Below are positions 1-12,892 of a stretch of DNA of 64,000 nucleotides, one piece after another. Position 1 is the first letter of the stretch, and every line of letters starts with the position of its first letter. The stretch covers positions 26,288,001-26,352,000 of the forward strand of contig OU612072.1 in NCBI GenBank assembly GCA_914767715.1. Direction: 5' to 3'. Position numbers and translations under genes: made by a program. Below the pieces are notes generated by a model. That model was given only the letters and a program-made list of their open reading frames with translations. It was not told where the DNA came from and did not search any database. The stretch is from Membranipora membranacea. Its lineage: Eukaryota; Bryozoa; Gymnolaemata; Cheilostomatida; Membraniporidae.

Positions 1-2217
1 TATTGACTAATATGACTTTGTCAATCATGCAGCAAATCCTTTGTTAATTGCAACACCTCCAGATTTAGACCTCATTCCTGCAGCAGAAGAGCTGCATATT
101 GAATGATAGTAACTACACTGGTGAAGTGAGGGAACAAATGATTCAGGAATTGGTACCAGCTAATTTGTTGTATTCATTCCATTTTCCTCGACAAGAAAAT
201 AATGTAATGTAAATGTAAGAGTACAAAATAAATAGGATTGAGTATAACAGTCTCACACAAACATTTCCCTATTTATTAATATTGTACTTGAGGCCAACCT
301 TCTAACAACCTCGACCACAGGTAACAAGCGAAGAAGACTAACTATCCTGGGAATCCCAATCATAATCTCAACCCAATCATCACTAGCTGTAAAAAGAGCT
401 TCAATGTAACATTTCTGAGCATCAATTATCATATTGTTTTTATTGGCTATTCAGGCCAATGAGGATATGCATTGGTGTGATGGAAAGTATATTAATATGG
501 TGATTGCAAGAAAAAGTCTCAACAAGTCTCCTCGGGCTGTCAAAAAACTGAAGAATCTAATCTCGTTAACATGTAGCAATAAAATAGTGATTGCTGACAA
601 GATCTGCTCTGCTATTGAAAACTGGCTAGTCTGATAATTTGGTACTACGCCTATTGATGTATTGTTTTTGTGAGATAATATTATGTTAGAGAAGTCCAGT
701 TGATCTAGAGAAACTAATCAAGCTAAACATTGGTATCAGGCAGTTGATCAATCACAATTTATAATCTTAAATTGAGGTACCAGCGGCTAAAAAGAAGAAA
801 CGGATGGAAATTACTGTGGCTATAAATAATAGCTGGAAGAGGAAGAAATAAACTACAAATTGAAGTTTGATATTCCCTTTTCTCAGTGTTAATTAACAAC
901 CCTAGGTAGTCAATAACTCAACATTGGTTAGTCAAGAAATTGTTGGTGTGACTCATGTTTGCAGTGTTAGGAAGTGAGCCTGCACAAGCTCATAAATCAT
1001 ATTGGTTTTGTACCACTCATCTTGAGATGCCTATAAACATATCATGCAATTTGAGAGTCTTCAACTCCCTAGAATGCGACCTCTATGCTGTCTGGCTCCA
1101 ACGAGGAACATCTCTTCCACCATAAACCTTGCCAATACAATGGAAGGATATTACATATAATAAAGGGTCTTGACAAAAACTTTATTGACAAGCTACCAAA
1201 TATGTATAAAACAGAATAGAAAATTTGGATCTATTACAGGCAGCGATAAACATTGATACTGCTGTCAATCAAAAGTTAAATTGCAAAGAGACAACATTGA
1301 TTGGCATGATTGATTTCCCTACTCCCCTAAGAAGAAAATGGTTATGAGAAGCACAAAGGCTTATTACAGAGTTGAGTGGCATCAAAAATGTGTTTAGTCA
1401 AGGAGATGTTTTATCGGAGGATAAAATACAGATCTTATGAAAAGATTTGCATAACTGGTACCCTACAATAAGTTAAAAATTTTTTGAGGCAACACATATC
1501 AAACTTTCGAGCTTTCACAAATTATTCAATCAGACGTTTTCCCTAACCTAAATTATTTTTTTGGTCTGGTGCTGATTTTGAAAGATCTCAGTTTCTGTGA
1601 TAATATTGCAAATGGTTTCATATTCACCATTGAACAAGCTTAATTATATTTGATGGCCGTGCCTAGTTATTTATTCAATATATATATGGGGGAGGGGTGT
1701 CACCACATCTCCCAACCTACTGACTTACTTACAGACAGCAACAAAGTGTATCAACTAAACTTCATCATGTTGGTTCTTCTGAAAATAGGTTATGGGGGCA
1801 GAGTGGCTATTACAAACTAAACAATATTGCTGATATAAGGGCTGAATTACGAGAACAATTAACTACAAACTATTAACAATACTTGGGTCAACAGAAAAAA
1901 GAAGATATTATAACCATGCTTATAATAATTGATAGTGGGTTGAAATTTGTTGATACTTCACAGCCCTTCCCAGTCAATAAATTACTATGAATTTCACTCT
2001 TATTTATTATTCTGACTCATATTTGCAGTATCGGGAGGCTACCCTGCACTTTTCGGAACTCATCAATTATATACAGTGTCAATATTTAGAGCCACATTAT
2101 TCCTCATGAGAATGTCTAATTGCTATCTATCACAAGAGAAGTAAAGACTACAGAAGAACTTTTACAATTCCTTGATGACTAATTGACTTTATTATCAATT
2201 GGTCAGGAAAATTAAGG

Positions 2218-2224
2218 TATAAAA
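2218..2224 (+). promoter_or_regulatory. TATA box of gene A1
   Basis: The motif GGTATAAAAGGCCC lies 70 nt upstream of the A1 start codon. The following leader, with a CATCATTCAACACTTGG-like core, is nearly identical in front of A2, A3 and A5, and a related layout precedes gene C. The transcription start is probably near 2,248, about 30 nt downstream, which is inference. Confidence 0.75.
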
Positions 2225-2287
2225 GGCCCTGCTGTTGTGAAGACAATCATCATTCAACACTTGGATTCACAAGGAAGACTGACTAAA

Positions 2288-3187
2288 ATGGGTGAGTTAC
2301 AAGCTAGGATAATTGTTCTGGTAATATGCTGTGAGCAAAGGAACACACCATGATTTTTAATCTTTGATTTCCTGGGTTGGAAGCAAAAAAAAAGATTTTT
2401 TTTTATATTTAATCGTTGAATCTGATCACAGCTAGTTGAAAAATTTGTCCCTGTTTAATTATTAATATTAATATTTTGATATTTGATTATCATTATTTAA
2501 TACTTTTCAGCTATGACAAAGTTTATCATCCTGGCTGTCGCCGCTGTGGCATGTGTTAGCGCAGGTTACCATAACTCAGCCTTCAAGGCACCTGTTCGAA
2601 ATCACTACCAAGCACCTGCACCAGTATACTATCCTACTCCCGCAAAGCAGTACCACAAGAGTGAGTTGATTCTACTCATTATCTTGAGTGTTACATAATA
2701 TCAAACCATCGAGGATCAATTAAAAAGAATATGATTTTTTTCCTAAATCATGAATACGTCAAATTCGAATTTTTAGAAATAAACAGATGTTTACTAGATT
2801 TTTTCTAAATCATCGATTTGGAAAACATAATTGAACAATAATGCCACTTCTCAAAACTGTCCCAAGAACTTCCCGAAAACTTCCTAATAACCGAAATAGG
2901 ACTCCCTTGTTGGTCCATGTTCTTAACTGTCAATAATTGTCCATTTATACATATATTTTTCTATCTTAGAACCAGCACCGCATTACAATACAGAACCACA
3001 TTACAACCACGGTCCAAAGTACAGCCATGGACACCAATACAACCATGGCCGACAACATAACCCATCACCAAGTAACATCCATGGGCAACAATATTACGCA
3101 GCACCAAGTTATAACCATGGCCGACAATATAACCAATCACCAAAATACATCCACGCAGCACAATACAACACACATCAAAAGTACTAA
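2288..3187 (+). CDS. Secreted Tyr/His/Pro-rich repeat protein A1
   Basis: Three coding exons: 2288-2291, 2511-2660 and 2970-3187 (123 aa). Exon 1 supplies only ATGG before a GTGAGT donor; exon 2 follows TTTTCAG and completes Met-Ala; both introns are phase 1. Residues 1-19 form a signal peptide (MAMTKFIILA... ending VSA), with cleavage expected before Gly20-Tyr21. The mature chain is rich in Tyr, His, Asn, Gln and Pro: an APVxxHYQAPAP segment in exon 2, then approximate 12-residue repeats of type YNHGxQYNPxPx in exon 3. It has no Cys after the signal peptide and no enzyme motif. AATAAA lies at 3,475-3,480. One repeat reads Asn-Ile-His instead of Tyr-Asn-His. The composition recalls adhesive, tube, byssal or shell-matrix proteins, but I do not recognise the family. 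The gene model is strong; the role is inferred. Confidence 0.85.
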
Positions 3188-3325
3188 TTATGCCTCCAGA
3201 TGATTACAGAATACTTCGTAAAAGGTCCTGTTATGATTTTCACACATTATGACCAAGAACTTGAAAATTTGAATTTTAAAAACTATTTAGTCGATACAAC
3301 ACCCTCTACTGATAGTTTTTTAACT

Positions 3326-3431
3326 TTGTTGAAATTTTTTGTTGAAATTTTTTGTTGAAATTTTTTGTTAAAATTTGTTGTTGAAATTTGTTGTTGAAAT
3401 TTTTTGTTGAAATTTTTTGTTGAAATTTTTT
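3326..3431 (+). repeat. 3'-UTR minisatellite, TTGTTGAAATTTTT unit
   Basis: About seven or eight tandem copies of a 13-15 nt T-rich unit lie between the A1 stop codon and its polyadenylation signal. The same spot in A2 and A3 has only one to three units, and A5 has a remnant, so copy number differs among paralogues. Confidence 0.85.
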
Positions 3432-3538
3432 CTTTTGTTTAATTCACACCTGTCTTATAAACATCCCTATTTGAAATAAATGTTATTGCTCGCAAATGAG
3501 TATTCATGCTTTTGGTGATTAAGTATACTAACTTGAGT

Positions 3539-3780
3539 AGGACGTAGCTCAGTTGGTTTGGAGAACATGCCCACTAATGCAGAGGCATTTTGGGTTCATA
3601 TCCTGATACAATCTACCAACTACTGGGCTCAATTGGTGGTCCAGGTGTGCTCAGACCTGCTTGCAAACTGAGGATATCTAGACACCGAAAACTGTGCTGT
3701 TATTTCTCAGTCTTCGCTCAGAGTCAGACTTGCAAGTTCTCACCACACAGGTCTTGCAGAGTCTTAAGAGAAACTCTAAT
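3539..3780 (+). mobile_element. tRNA-derived SINE, family S1 (U1 copy)
   Basis: The head resembles a tRNA gene: an A-box-like GTAGCTCAGTTGG at about 3,544-3,556 and a B-box-like GGGTTCATATCC at about 3,591-3,602. A body of roughly 170 nt follows, shared with copies near 12,893, 16,060 and 59,983. It does not fold as a convincing functional tRNA. The U1-U3 copies occupy the same place downstream of the A gene, so they descend from one insertion that was then duplicated. The 3' end is uncertain. Confidence 0.6.
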
Positions 3781-4086
3781 GTGATTTCTTAATCGTAGCT
3801 GGCTATCATGTTGTTGTTAATCTGAAAACTAATGGTGTGAATTACACTGCGGTAAGCTGATGTTTGATTAGTTTCACCTACCATGGCAAAGCAATGGATT
3901 AGTTTTTCTTTTTATGTGTTTGGAGCAGAAGATTCCAGAAGAGTAATAGTGCAATGTTCATTCATAAAAAGCAAGAGAGAGTACTGATGAATTTATGCTC
4001 CACTCTAGTCTAATTAAACAGACTAGCAGATTAAGTACTCTTAAGTCTCAGAGAGTCCATCAGCGCAAATCCAAAAACAACCAAAA

Positions 4087-4545
4087 ATGGAAAATAAAAT
4101 AGAAAAAATGTTTGCTTTTGATCATGAGGTAGTGTCACTGTTGAAACATTTATCATTCACTGGTTTACCCCAAGTAAGCTTCATTTTCAGCTTTGGTACA
4201 CAGGATATTATCAAAATGTATCAGTATAAGCATGTTGATAACATTAATAGTATTGTGGTTGAAGGAGAGATGTGTAACATGTTAACTGAAGGTCTCTATG
4301 TCTCCTTCAGTGTTTATGATAGCTGCGAGAACCTATTTCTAGTTGCACGCACCCACCCAATCATCCATCCCTCCATGTTGGTAGCCTCCTCACACAGCTA
4401 CAGTAAAGAACCGTGTGGGTATAAGTGGGTGTGTGCAAACATATCTTGTATTTTAATTGGCAATCTTTTATCCCTGCTTTTCCAATATTTCCAACTTATC
4501 TTTTTTACTAGTGAAATTTTACCTCTATTTTTTAATTGCAAGTGA
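4087..4545 (+). CDS. Duplicon open frame B1, doubtful coding status
   Basis: An open frame of 152 codons starting CCAAAAATGG. Its central 80 codons (GLPQVSFIF, GTQDI, EGLYVSFSVYDSC) are kept in frame at 13,422 and 16,707. Length differences among copies in the core are multiples of three, but many substitutions change amino acids and the C-terminal parts diverge completely. The frame is lost in U4 and U5. A good splice-donor match (CCAAGTAAGC) lies near 4,169, so part could be an exon or none of it may be coding. There is no signal peptide and no recognised domain. Confidence 0.2.
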   Translation: MENKIEKMFAFDHEVVSLLKHLSFTGLPQVSFIFSFGTQDIIKMYQYKHVDNINSIVVEGEMCNMLTEGLYVSFSVYDSCENLFLVARTHPIIHPSMLVASSHSYSKEPCGYKWVCANISCILIGNLLSLLFQYFQLIFFTSEILPLFFNCK

Positions 4546-7500
4546 AAAAGCCGCTGTCTTATATTTAGTTGACGGTTATTTTCTGTAAATGATCACATGC
4601 ATTTGAGGTTTTCTCCCCATCCCTATAAGGCAGAAAACTCTGCGATCATTGGCGTAAAAAACTATAAGGGAAGCAGAGGTTTCATAAGTGAAAAGCCACT
4701 TTTTAACAGGGCATGCGGAGGTTGTATTTTTGCAAGCTTGTTAAAAGTTCCTTTTCGTGGTGGAGTAATACCGCACATAATTGATTAATTCCAATTATTG
4801 TATTGTATCAAGACAAAGACACATCTTAATATAAGTTATCAGAATCTTTTCGGAGCACGAGTTGACCATTTGACCATGTGCCATGAAACAGGAAAGGGAA
4901 GTATGAGGTTATCTAAACGTATATCTGGTATATAACACAATGTTCCACCCCCCCCCCCCCCCCCCCGTAGCGCCGGCTGCTGACTAAACTCTTTGTTATG
5001 CACAGTGTCAAAACTGCTCATTTATTACACTGCTCTTATTACGACCTGAATGTTACTCATTGCATTCTGTGACACAAAAAATACTCAGATACCTCAGATA
5101 TATTAAAAGGATTACAATTATATGGATATCATTAGTAAATGTGTGTTTTATATACTCTGGCTGACAATTTTCGCTCTGTAGAAAGAAAGGTGCTCTTAAA
5201 CCTCTGATTCCCTTTACGATTAAAAGTTGTTAACTGGTTGAGAGACATTATAGCATATACCACACACATTGTTTGTCTTTTTTTTTCACATTTTGGTTAG
5301 GAAAGCTGACAATTAAGAAACTCCTGATGCTACTGATGATTATATTTTGTGTCAGAGTACTGAGTAGCCACGGATTAAACAGAGACTTGCATATCTGAAT
5401 CCAGGTCACTTTCTATACTATCAATTAGGTGCTCGTCAAAAATACCGCCATGCTGAAATAAAGAGATCGAAGTTTGGGTTTTTTAGAGATGGTCAAAATG
5501 AATGACTTGGATCCCCTAGAAATTCCATGCATAATACTCGTGTGAGGGCTCAGCCAAAAAAACTCAACTGAAAGTTGTCAGTTAATTCTTGCATTCTATT
5601 CATATGGCTCAACCATGATTAAAGGCATTGCTAAGAACTTTCTCCAGTTGAACCATTACACATTTTTACTGCTTTTCACACTGCCTAACACTAGATTAAT
5701 CAAAAAACGTCAAACAATGATCAAGCTGGATGTTACCTGTCATTAATCGTGCACAGCAATATCACACACTATCAAATCAACATCTTGATGTCATGAATTC
5801 CTGAATAATATCGGGCATTTACAGCTGCATCTGAATATTGAACGATAGAGTTTGCTCTTGTGGTTGAGCTTGGATTTACCCGCCGCTGTGCCGGCTCTAA
5901 AACCAAACTTATAAATAATAATAAATTAAATAGGAGAGGAGAGATGAAGAGGTTTTTTATTTCTTTTTGATGTTTATCAGTTACTGTCTATTCATAATGT
6001 AAGTTAAATCGTTTCTGGTATGACAGGAGTACTATCCACATCAGTAATGTCACATCCTAGGTTTTTTTTTACATGAATAATTGGCGGCATCAATCTCATA
6101 CAAGAGTGATGAGCTCGAGCTCGGTAAGTTACCAACCAAAACTACTCACCAAGCCATCAATCATCTAAAGTACGCCATTTAATCATTTCCTTTTTATGCC
6201 TCAAAAATTGTATTAAGAGTGATGACTATAGAGTAAGTTAAGGGTAATGGCAAACTCCTTTGCAATGAAAATATAATCTCACTCTTGGATGGTAATTCTC
6301 ATGTGTTGGCACCAGTACAGATAGTATTAAAATGTAAGACAGACGGGTCGCCAGATTACCGGCCTCGTATATAACAGAATAACTTACAGTGTGGGGATTC
6401 TTTAGGTAGGAATTTGCTGAAATGATGATTGGAATTCCAGGTTGATAGAACTTTTAACATACCAAACTGTTCGATGCATGCATTTATTGGCTACAATGCA
6501 CAGGTTAATATGCCTGATCATTTTCAATGAGATTAGCTAATTGCATTTGAACAAGATTCTCACAGTGTCTACTTTTTGCGAATTGTTTACGTTTTATTTG
6601 ATATCAACATCTTAGCCAAGCATAATTGGATGTATTGTTGGTATCCAAGTTGTTCACCCATGAAGTCATAATCAAGATAAGCCAGTCAGAATGTTAATTT
6701 TTGTTTACACTAGCATTCATAGGCAACCTTCACAGAACTTATAAGGAACCAATAGATTGCCCTCTGCAGGTAAAACTCGTTATCACAAATTTCAATAATT
6801 TTGGTGTGGATTAGAAAATTATCAAAAATAGTTTTTAATAATTTGAATATGTAAAGTTTTCTTTATGATAAAAGTTGTTTGATGATCAATCATTCCAATG
6901 GACAAAGGAAATTAATTGAGAATTATATGTGAAAGGAATTATTCATAATTAAAACTGTGACATAATGCAATAAAAAAAAATTAAATGGCAATCCTGTGGG
7001 TGAACACACGGATCATCATATAATGCTGGCTCAACTCTTGAAATTGATTAAGAAGCGCGGAAAATCAGTGAAACATTATTGCAAATACTGGAGAATAAGG
7101 GCGCCAGAGAATTTGAGGTTTTTTGCAAGGCAATCACATTCTTGGCATAATAACTCTGTGCAATGATGAACTTTGAAGCAGAGTTTGGTGTAATAATTTG
7201 ATAAAAATATACAAATGGAATTTGGACAAGTATTAGTATTTTGCATAAAAGGTTACAACTTCCCGCCCCCCCCCCCTCACTCTTCTGTCAAAGAATAATC
7301 ATGATTGCACTTGCACCGAAACAACCATTATTATAAAAATGAATATTTGCTAAATTAAAAACTCACCGCATTCATTATCAGCAGCAAAAGACAGGAAGTT
7401 AGGTCAGCTTACAATGACTTCTGTCTCTCTAACTCCACAAGTGTGTCGTGGTGACTTGCTACAAGTGCAATGGAATGTGTGTGAAGGATTAACGTACAAT

Positions 7501-8389
7501 ATTAATTACGCTTAATTTGACAATTAAACATTTTTACAACAAGGATATCAAGGTAATTTTGTATTTATGCTTGTTATTGGCTAACCTCCCTGCTTGTGGC
7601 ACTCAAGCTGGCAGATTAAAATTTATTACTTTAAAGGTGTTGCCACTAGTCTTAGTCTAAAATTTCAATACTATCTGTACTAATGCCAACACCTACTAGG
7701 GAACTACCATCCAAGAGTGAGAGAGTAAAATGCCAAAATTGCTTCCTGTACACCACATAACTAAGATGGCTGAGAATGATATAGTATAACATCAAGAGCT
7801 CCAATGTAGACAGGTAATGAATATATACCAGGGTTACAATAGTTGATTGACCTTTGCCTACCTACGCCGACATACCACAACATTCAGAGCTAACTCCATG
7901 CTCAGAGCATCTTTGGCTAACAAATAGAAACAGCTGAGAGCCATTCACTCTCAATAATCACAAGGAGGGTAGTCTAGACTATACCAATACTCAGTACTCA
8001 TACTGCTTGCTGTGACACCAAGTTTGAGTTGTTTTAGCATCAGTCAACATATTTTCTGTAGTCAGTGGTTTTGTGGAAAATATGGCCTCATTCACATATC
8101 ACTTCTCTCCACTTAGGCATGTAGGACAATTGACACAAAGTAATTCCTCGCTCAACTGGTGAGCGATGTTGTATATTTTTATTAGTAGCAAAGTTTTCTG
8201 ATAATTCTGCTAGCATAGTTTAGCTGATGTATTCTATTTATGCAGTTGCTGCCGATATTAACAGATTGCACAAAATATAATGTAGGGTATAGTGCAACAC
8301 AGAAGAGTTGAACATAAGTACTTTGTTGGGTCATCATACTCATTACTAAGAGTTTTCTGTGCTTTCAAAAATTGTGAGCGGACAATTCG

Positions 8390-8510
8390 AATGGAATGCT
8401 TTTGATTTTCAGCATGATGAAAATAAAAAATTTGCCCCGGCAGGGATTAGAACCTGGGCCTCGCGCAAGACACTTTGATGCTACCTTGCACAGCAATATC
8501 TATACATTAC
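8390..8510 (-). mobile_element. tRNA-derived SINE fragment, family S3
   Basis: On the - strand, a B-box-like GGTTCTAATCCC follows a GAGGCCCA segment and precedes CTGCCGGGGCA, a tRNA-like head. A similar - strand segment occurs near 40,800-40,925. The ends are not defined and open frames across it are not genes. Confidence 0.4.
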
Positions 8511-10805
8511 AGCAGATCTTGCCTGGTCATCTAGATACAAACCCATTGAATACAACGTCAATCCAATTATATAATATTGCCTACCATGACAAAGCAAAGG
8601 AATATATTTTCGATTGATTTCAGCTGAGTACCAGTGCAATCTACAACCAGATGTTATTACTGATGACTTTACACCACGATGTCTGATTCGATACAACAAG
8701 TATCATAGGTTAGGTAAGGTCTGCTGCTTGGAATATCAAACAATTTTACAGCAAATACCATACCCAAATGGAAAAGCGCATGACATGCTGTGCTTTTTTA
8801 TAAGTAGCGGTAGGGTCACCAGCTGATGACATTTAGTATTCACAGGTTCACCTAAAGGAAGGATCATATTGAGCCACGGTAAGCAGATAATCATCTCAAT
8901 ATTCCAATATAAGAATGATGGTAATATGAATGAAGACACTGTAGTAGATTAAACTACGTACACACGCCCACAAGATGATACGATGATAACTCAATGGCGA
9001 GGGGGTGAGCAACCAGAATTATCCATGAATCCATCAATCATTGTAAGTATACCAAATAATCACTATTCCTCTATGTATCTGACACCTTCTATATTTATAT
9101 AAACATAACAGTTATTTGGAGTCTTACGCCAAACTCCCCTGTGATATAATTTTGAGGCAGAAAATACTAGCTGATCTGCTAGAATAGGAGAGTAATCCCA
9201 AGTACACTTTGAGATTTCAGGAAATCCTTTGGTAATTGGAATACCTCAAGGTCCAGACCTCAATTGTGCAGCAATGGAACTGCATATTGAATGATAGCAA
9301 CTACACTGGTGAGGTGAGGGAAACATGATTCAGTGCTGGGTACCAGCTGTTTAGTGGATATCATTATATTCTCCTTGATAAAAACATGTGTAAATGGAAG
9401 AGTACAAAATGAATAGGATGTATATAACAGTCTCACACCACCATTTCCCTATTTATTAATATTGTAATTGAGGCCAACCTTCAAACAAGCTCGACCACAG
9501 GTAACAAGCAAAGAAGAGTAGCAATCCTGATAATCCCAAATCATAATATCATCCCAATCATCACTAGCTTTAAAAAGAGATTTAATGTAATATGTCTGAG
9601 CCTCAATTATCATATTTCTTAAACACTTTATTGGCTATTCAGGCCAATGAGGATATGCATTTGTGTGATGAAAAGTATATAAATATGGTGATTGCAAGAG
9701 AAAGTCTCAAAAAGTCTGCTTGAGCTTTCAAAAAACTGAATAATCTTATCTTGGTAACTGTAGCAATGAAATGGTGATTGCTGACAAGATCTGCTCTGCT
9801 ATTGAAAACTGGTTAGTCTGATAATTTGGTACTACGCCTGTTGATGTATTGTTTCTGTGAGATAATATGTTAGAGAAGTCCAGTTGATCTAGAGAACCTA
9901 ATCAAGCTAAACATTAGTATCAGGCAGTTGATCAATCACAATTTATGATCTCAAATTGAGATACCAACGGCTAAAAAAAAGAAACGGATGGAAATTACTG
10001 TGGCTATAAATAATAGCTGGAAGAGGAAGAAACAAACTACAAATTGAAGTTTGATATTCCCTTTTCTCAGTGTTAATTAACTACCTTGCTAGTCAAAAAA
10101 TCAACATTGGTTAGTCAAGAAATTGTTGGTCTGACTCATGTTTGCAATGTTAGGAAGTGAGCCTGCACTACAACAAGCTCATAAATCATATTTATAGGCT
10201 TATTTTTTTGCAGAGTGATTAATTCCTATCACATATGCCGAAACTTCACATTACATTGGTACAATTCCTCAGTGATTAATCATTATGTAGGAAGAGGAAA
10301 TGTATGAGAGGCCATGCTGCAGAGATGTTGATTCTCATTTACCACTTGAACTCGTTAGGAAGACTGATTTAGAAATGTTCAAAGATTGTCACATTGCCTT
10401 AAAGACCAACCTCCAATAACAACATACATTCAATCATGTCATCTACACAAGACTAGACAAGACAAGACCAGACCACATTCGCTTGCACTAAGACTTCCTT
10501 TGTCATGATTAACAAAGGCTATCAATAATGTCATATTCTAGGTTCTGAGGCTATACTTCATATATTCCTGATATCATCTTCTCTTCTCTGTGGATCAACC
10601 AGTTTTAAAGAGTCATCAGACATTTAATTATCCTGTTAACCCTTCTTCTGATACCTATAACAATAACATAACATCGGAGAGCCTCCAACAACACAACTTC
10701 ATCATGCAAGTGTATCTAATAATACTAGCTTATTAGAGCAGAAAGCAACTATAAACTAAGCAACAACCCTGATACTAGAGCTGAATCAGTGAGAACAATG
10801 AACAA

Positions 10806-11085
10806 CAAACTATTACCAATACCTTTTTTTTTGCTATAAAATTAGTTTAATCAAATAAAAGAATTTGGCATATTAGTAAATATTACAGATAAAAGGAAAG
10901 CAAGGGCTCAACCAGATAGTCCGAAGACTAGAGTCCCGATGGTCACCCATGAAGAACACCCACACAAGCCGATAAGTCAAAGTACGAGACAGCACAGCGC
11001 CCGCTGTCGAGCAAGACCAGCTCAGCCAGACCAGACATGGGATTGTTCCCAGATCCTGTCCAATCTTCCAAAAGGTACCTGTTGT
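10806..11085 (-). mobile_element. Probable retroelement 3' end inserted in U2 flank
   Basis: This roughly 280-nt piece has no counterpart in U1 or U3 at the same place, is less AT-rich than its surroundings, and ends on the - strand in a short A-run (about 10,806-10,815). It sits between two copies of the upstream segment. The A-tail suggests a truncated LINE or SINE on the - strand. The overlapping open frames on both strands show no recognised domain. Class and exact ends are unknown. Confidence 0.35.
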
Positions 11086-11631
11086 ACATTGAATATATAT
11101 ATGGGAGAGGGGTGGTACCACATCTCCCAACTTACTGACTCACTTACAAACAGCAAGAAAGTGTATCAACTAAACTTCATCATGTTGGTTTTTCTGAAAA
11201 TAGGTTATGGGAGCAGAGTGGCTTTTTATGAACTAAACAATAACGCTGATATTAGGGTTGAATTACGAGAACAATTAACTACAAACTATTAACAATACTT
11301 GGATTAACAGAAAAAGGAAGATATTATAACCATGCTTATAATAATTAATAGTGAGTTGAAATCTTTTGATACTTGACAGCCCTTTCCCGTCAATAAACTA
11401 CTATGAATTTCACTCTTATTTATTATTCTGACTCATATTTGCAGTATCAGGAGGCTACCCTGGGCTTTGCCGAACTCATCTATCATATACAGGGTCAATA
11501 TTTAGTGCCACTTAATTCCTCATGAAAATGTCTAATTGCTAGAGAAGTAAAGACTACAGAAGAAATATTACAATTCCTTACTAATTTACTTACCTATTGA
11601 CTACATTATTAATTGGTCAGGAAAATTAAGG

Positions 11632-11638
11632 TATAAAA
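11632..11638 (+). promoter_or_regulatory. TATA box of gene A2
   Basis: GGTATAAAAGGCCC lies 70 nt upstream of the A2 start codon, with the same leader sequence as A1. Confidence 0.75.
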
Positions 11639-11701
11639 GGCCCTACTGTTGTGATGACAATCATCATTCAACACTTGGATGCACAAGGAAGACTGACTAA
11701 A

Positions 11702-12628
11702 ATGGGTGAGTTACAAACTAGGATAATTCTGCTGGTAATACGCTATGAGCAAAAGAACACACCATGATTTTGAATCTTTGATTTCCTGGGTTGGAAATAA
11801 AAAAAACAATTTTTTTTATATTTAATCTTTTAATCTGATCATGGCTAGTTGAGAAATTTGTCCCTTTTGAATTGTTAATATTAGTACTTTGATATTTGAT
11901 TGTCATTATTTAATACTTTTCAGCTATGACAAAGTTTATCATCCTGGCTGTCGCCGCTGTGGTATGTGCTAGCGCTGGTTACCATAACTCTGCCTACAAG
12001 GCACCTGTTCGAACCCATTACCAAGCACCTGCACCAGCATATTATCTTACTCCTGCTAAGCAATACTACAACAGTGAGTTGATTCTACTCATTATCCTTA
12101 TAATTGAGTGTTACGTAATATCAAACCATTGAGGATCAATTAAAAAGGATACAATGTTTTTGTTGAATCATGACTACATCAAATTTAGATTTTTCGAAAT
12201 AAACAGATGTTTACTAGACTTTTTATAAATCATAGATTTGGAAACAAAATTGAATAAGTCTGACGTTTCCCAAAACTGTCCCGAAAACTTCCCGCAAACT
12301 TCCCGATAACTTTCAGAAAATTTCCCAATACCCGAAACAGGACTCACTTGTTGGTCCATTTTCTTAACTGTCGATAATTGTCCATTTATACATATGTTTT
12401 TCTATGTTAGAACCAGCACCGCATTACAACGCAGAACCACATTACAACCACGGTCCAAAGTACAACCATGAACGCCAATACAACCATGGCCGACAGCATA
12501 ACCCATCACCAAGTTACAACCATGGGCAACAATATTACCCAGCACCAAGTTACAACCATGGCCAACAATATAACCAAGCACCAAAGAATAACCAGCCAGC
12601 ACAGTACAACACGCATCAAAAGTACTAA
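11702..12628 (+). CDS. Secreted Tyr/His/Pro-rich repeat protein A2
   Basis: Exons 11702-11705, 11924-12073 and 12411-12628 give 123 aa, the same length as A1. The signal peptide is residues 1-19 (Cys16 kept; Val-Val-Cys-Ala replaces the Val-Ala-Cys-Val of A1), and the mature chain begins Gly-Tyr-His. Exon 3 has regular YNHG(R/Q)QYN and YxPAPSYNHG repeats; the last third is Gln/Asn-rich. No Cys occurs in the mature part. AATAAA is at 12,847-12,852. Both introns are phase 1, and intron 2 carries degenerate AAACTTCCC repeats, as in the paralogues. The exon 3 frames +1 and antisense are also open, a by-product of the biased repeat composition. Function unknown; probably a secreted structural or adhesive protein. 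Confidence 0.87.
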
Positions 12629-12892
12629 CTACACTTCCAATAACATAAGATTACAGGATACTTCACAAAATGTCCCTTTATGAGTTTCACACATTATGAC
12701 CGAGAACTTGAAAACTTGAATTTTAAAAAACCATTTAGTCTATACAACACCCTCTACTGGTAGTTTTTTTTATCTTTGTTGAAATTTTTTTTTGAATTTT
12801 TTTATTTTCTTTACTGCACACATATCTTATAAACATCTCTATTTTAAATAAATGTCATTGCTCACAAATGAGTATTCATGCTTTTGGTGATG

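Larger units (their letters stand above)
1..9150 (+). repeat. Duplicon unit U1 (longest copy)
   Basis: This is the first of about five tandem direct copies of one genomic block; its left end may lie outside the window. Order inside: a 5' flank of about 2.2 kb without a gene, gene A1, a tRNA-derived SINE, a shared open frame near 4,087, then about 4 kb with no gene. The flank near 30-130, 430-630 and 1,680-2,200 recurs at 9,225-9,830 and 11,090-11,650 and, more diverged, in U4 and U5. The gene-poor part 5,800-6,180 recurs near 17,360-17,700 and 23,780-24,000. A piece near 8,600-8,960 matches U5 near 28,170-28,290 and looks like a remnant of a further lost copy. A 19-nt poly-C run lies at 4,948-4,966 and a shorter C run near 7,265. 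Boundaries are estimates by eye. Confidence 0.7.

Noticed and set aside
434-634. 66-codon open frame in the U1 flank
   Set aside because: The homologous place in U2 has a stop near 9,721, and U4 and U5 are diverged; no signal peptide, domain or splice context.
3541-3610. Possible functional tRNA gene
   Set aside because: A-box and B-box motifs are present but arms do not pair well, and the same head with a long body recurs at several sites, so it is a SINE.
4948-4966. Poly-C run and the Gly-rich frame across it
   Set aside because: Homopolymer of 19 C; likely slippage-prone or an assembly uncertainty, not a gene.
10873-11292. Overlapping + and - frames of 85-117 codons
   Set aside because: They cross the junction of an inserted A-tailed element with the duplicon flank and match no known domain.
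12402-12683. Antisense and +1 frames across exon 3 of the A genes
   Set aside because: Shadows caused by the biased repeat codons (CAT, TAC, AAC, CAA); the frame ending HQKY-stop is the one kept in phase with exon 2.
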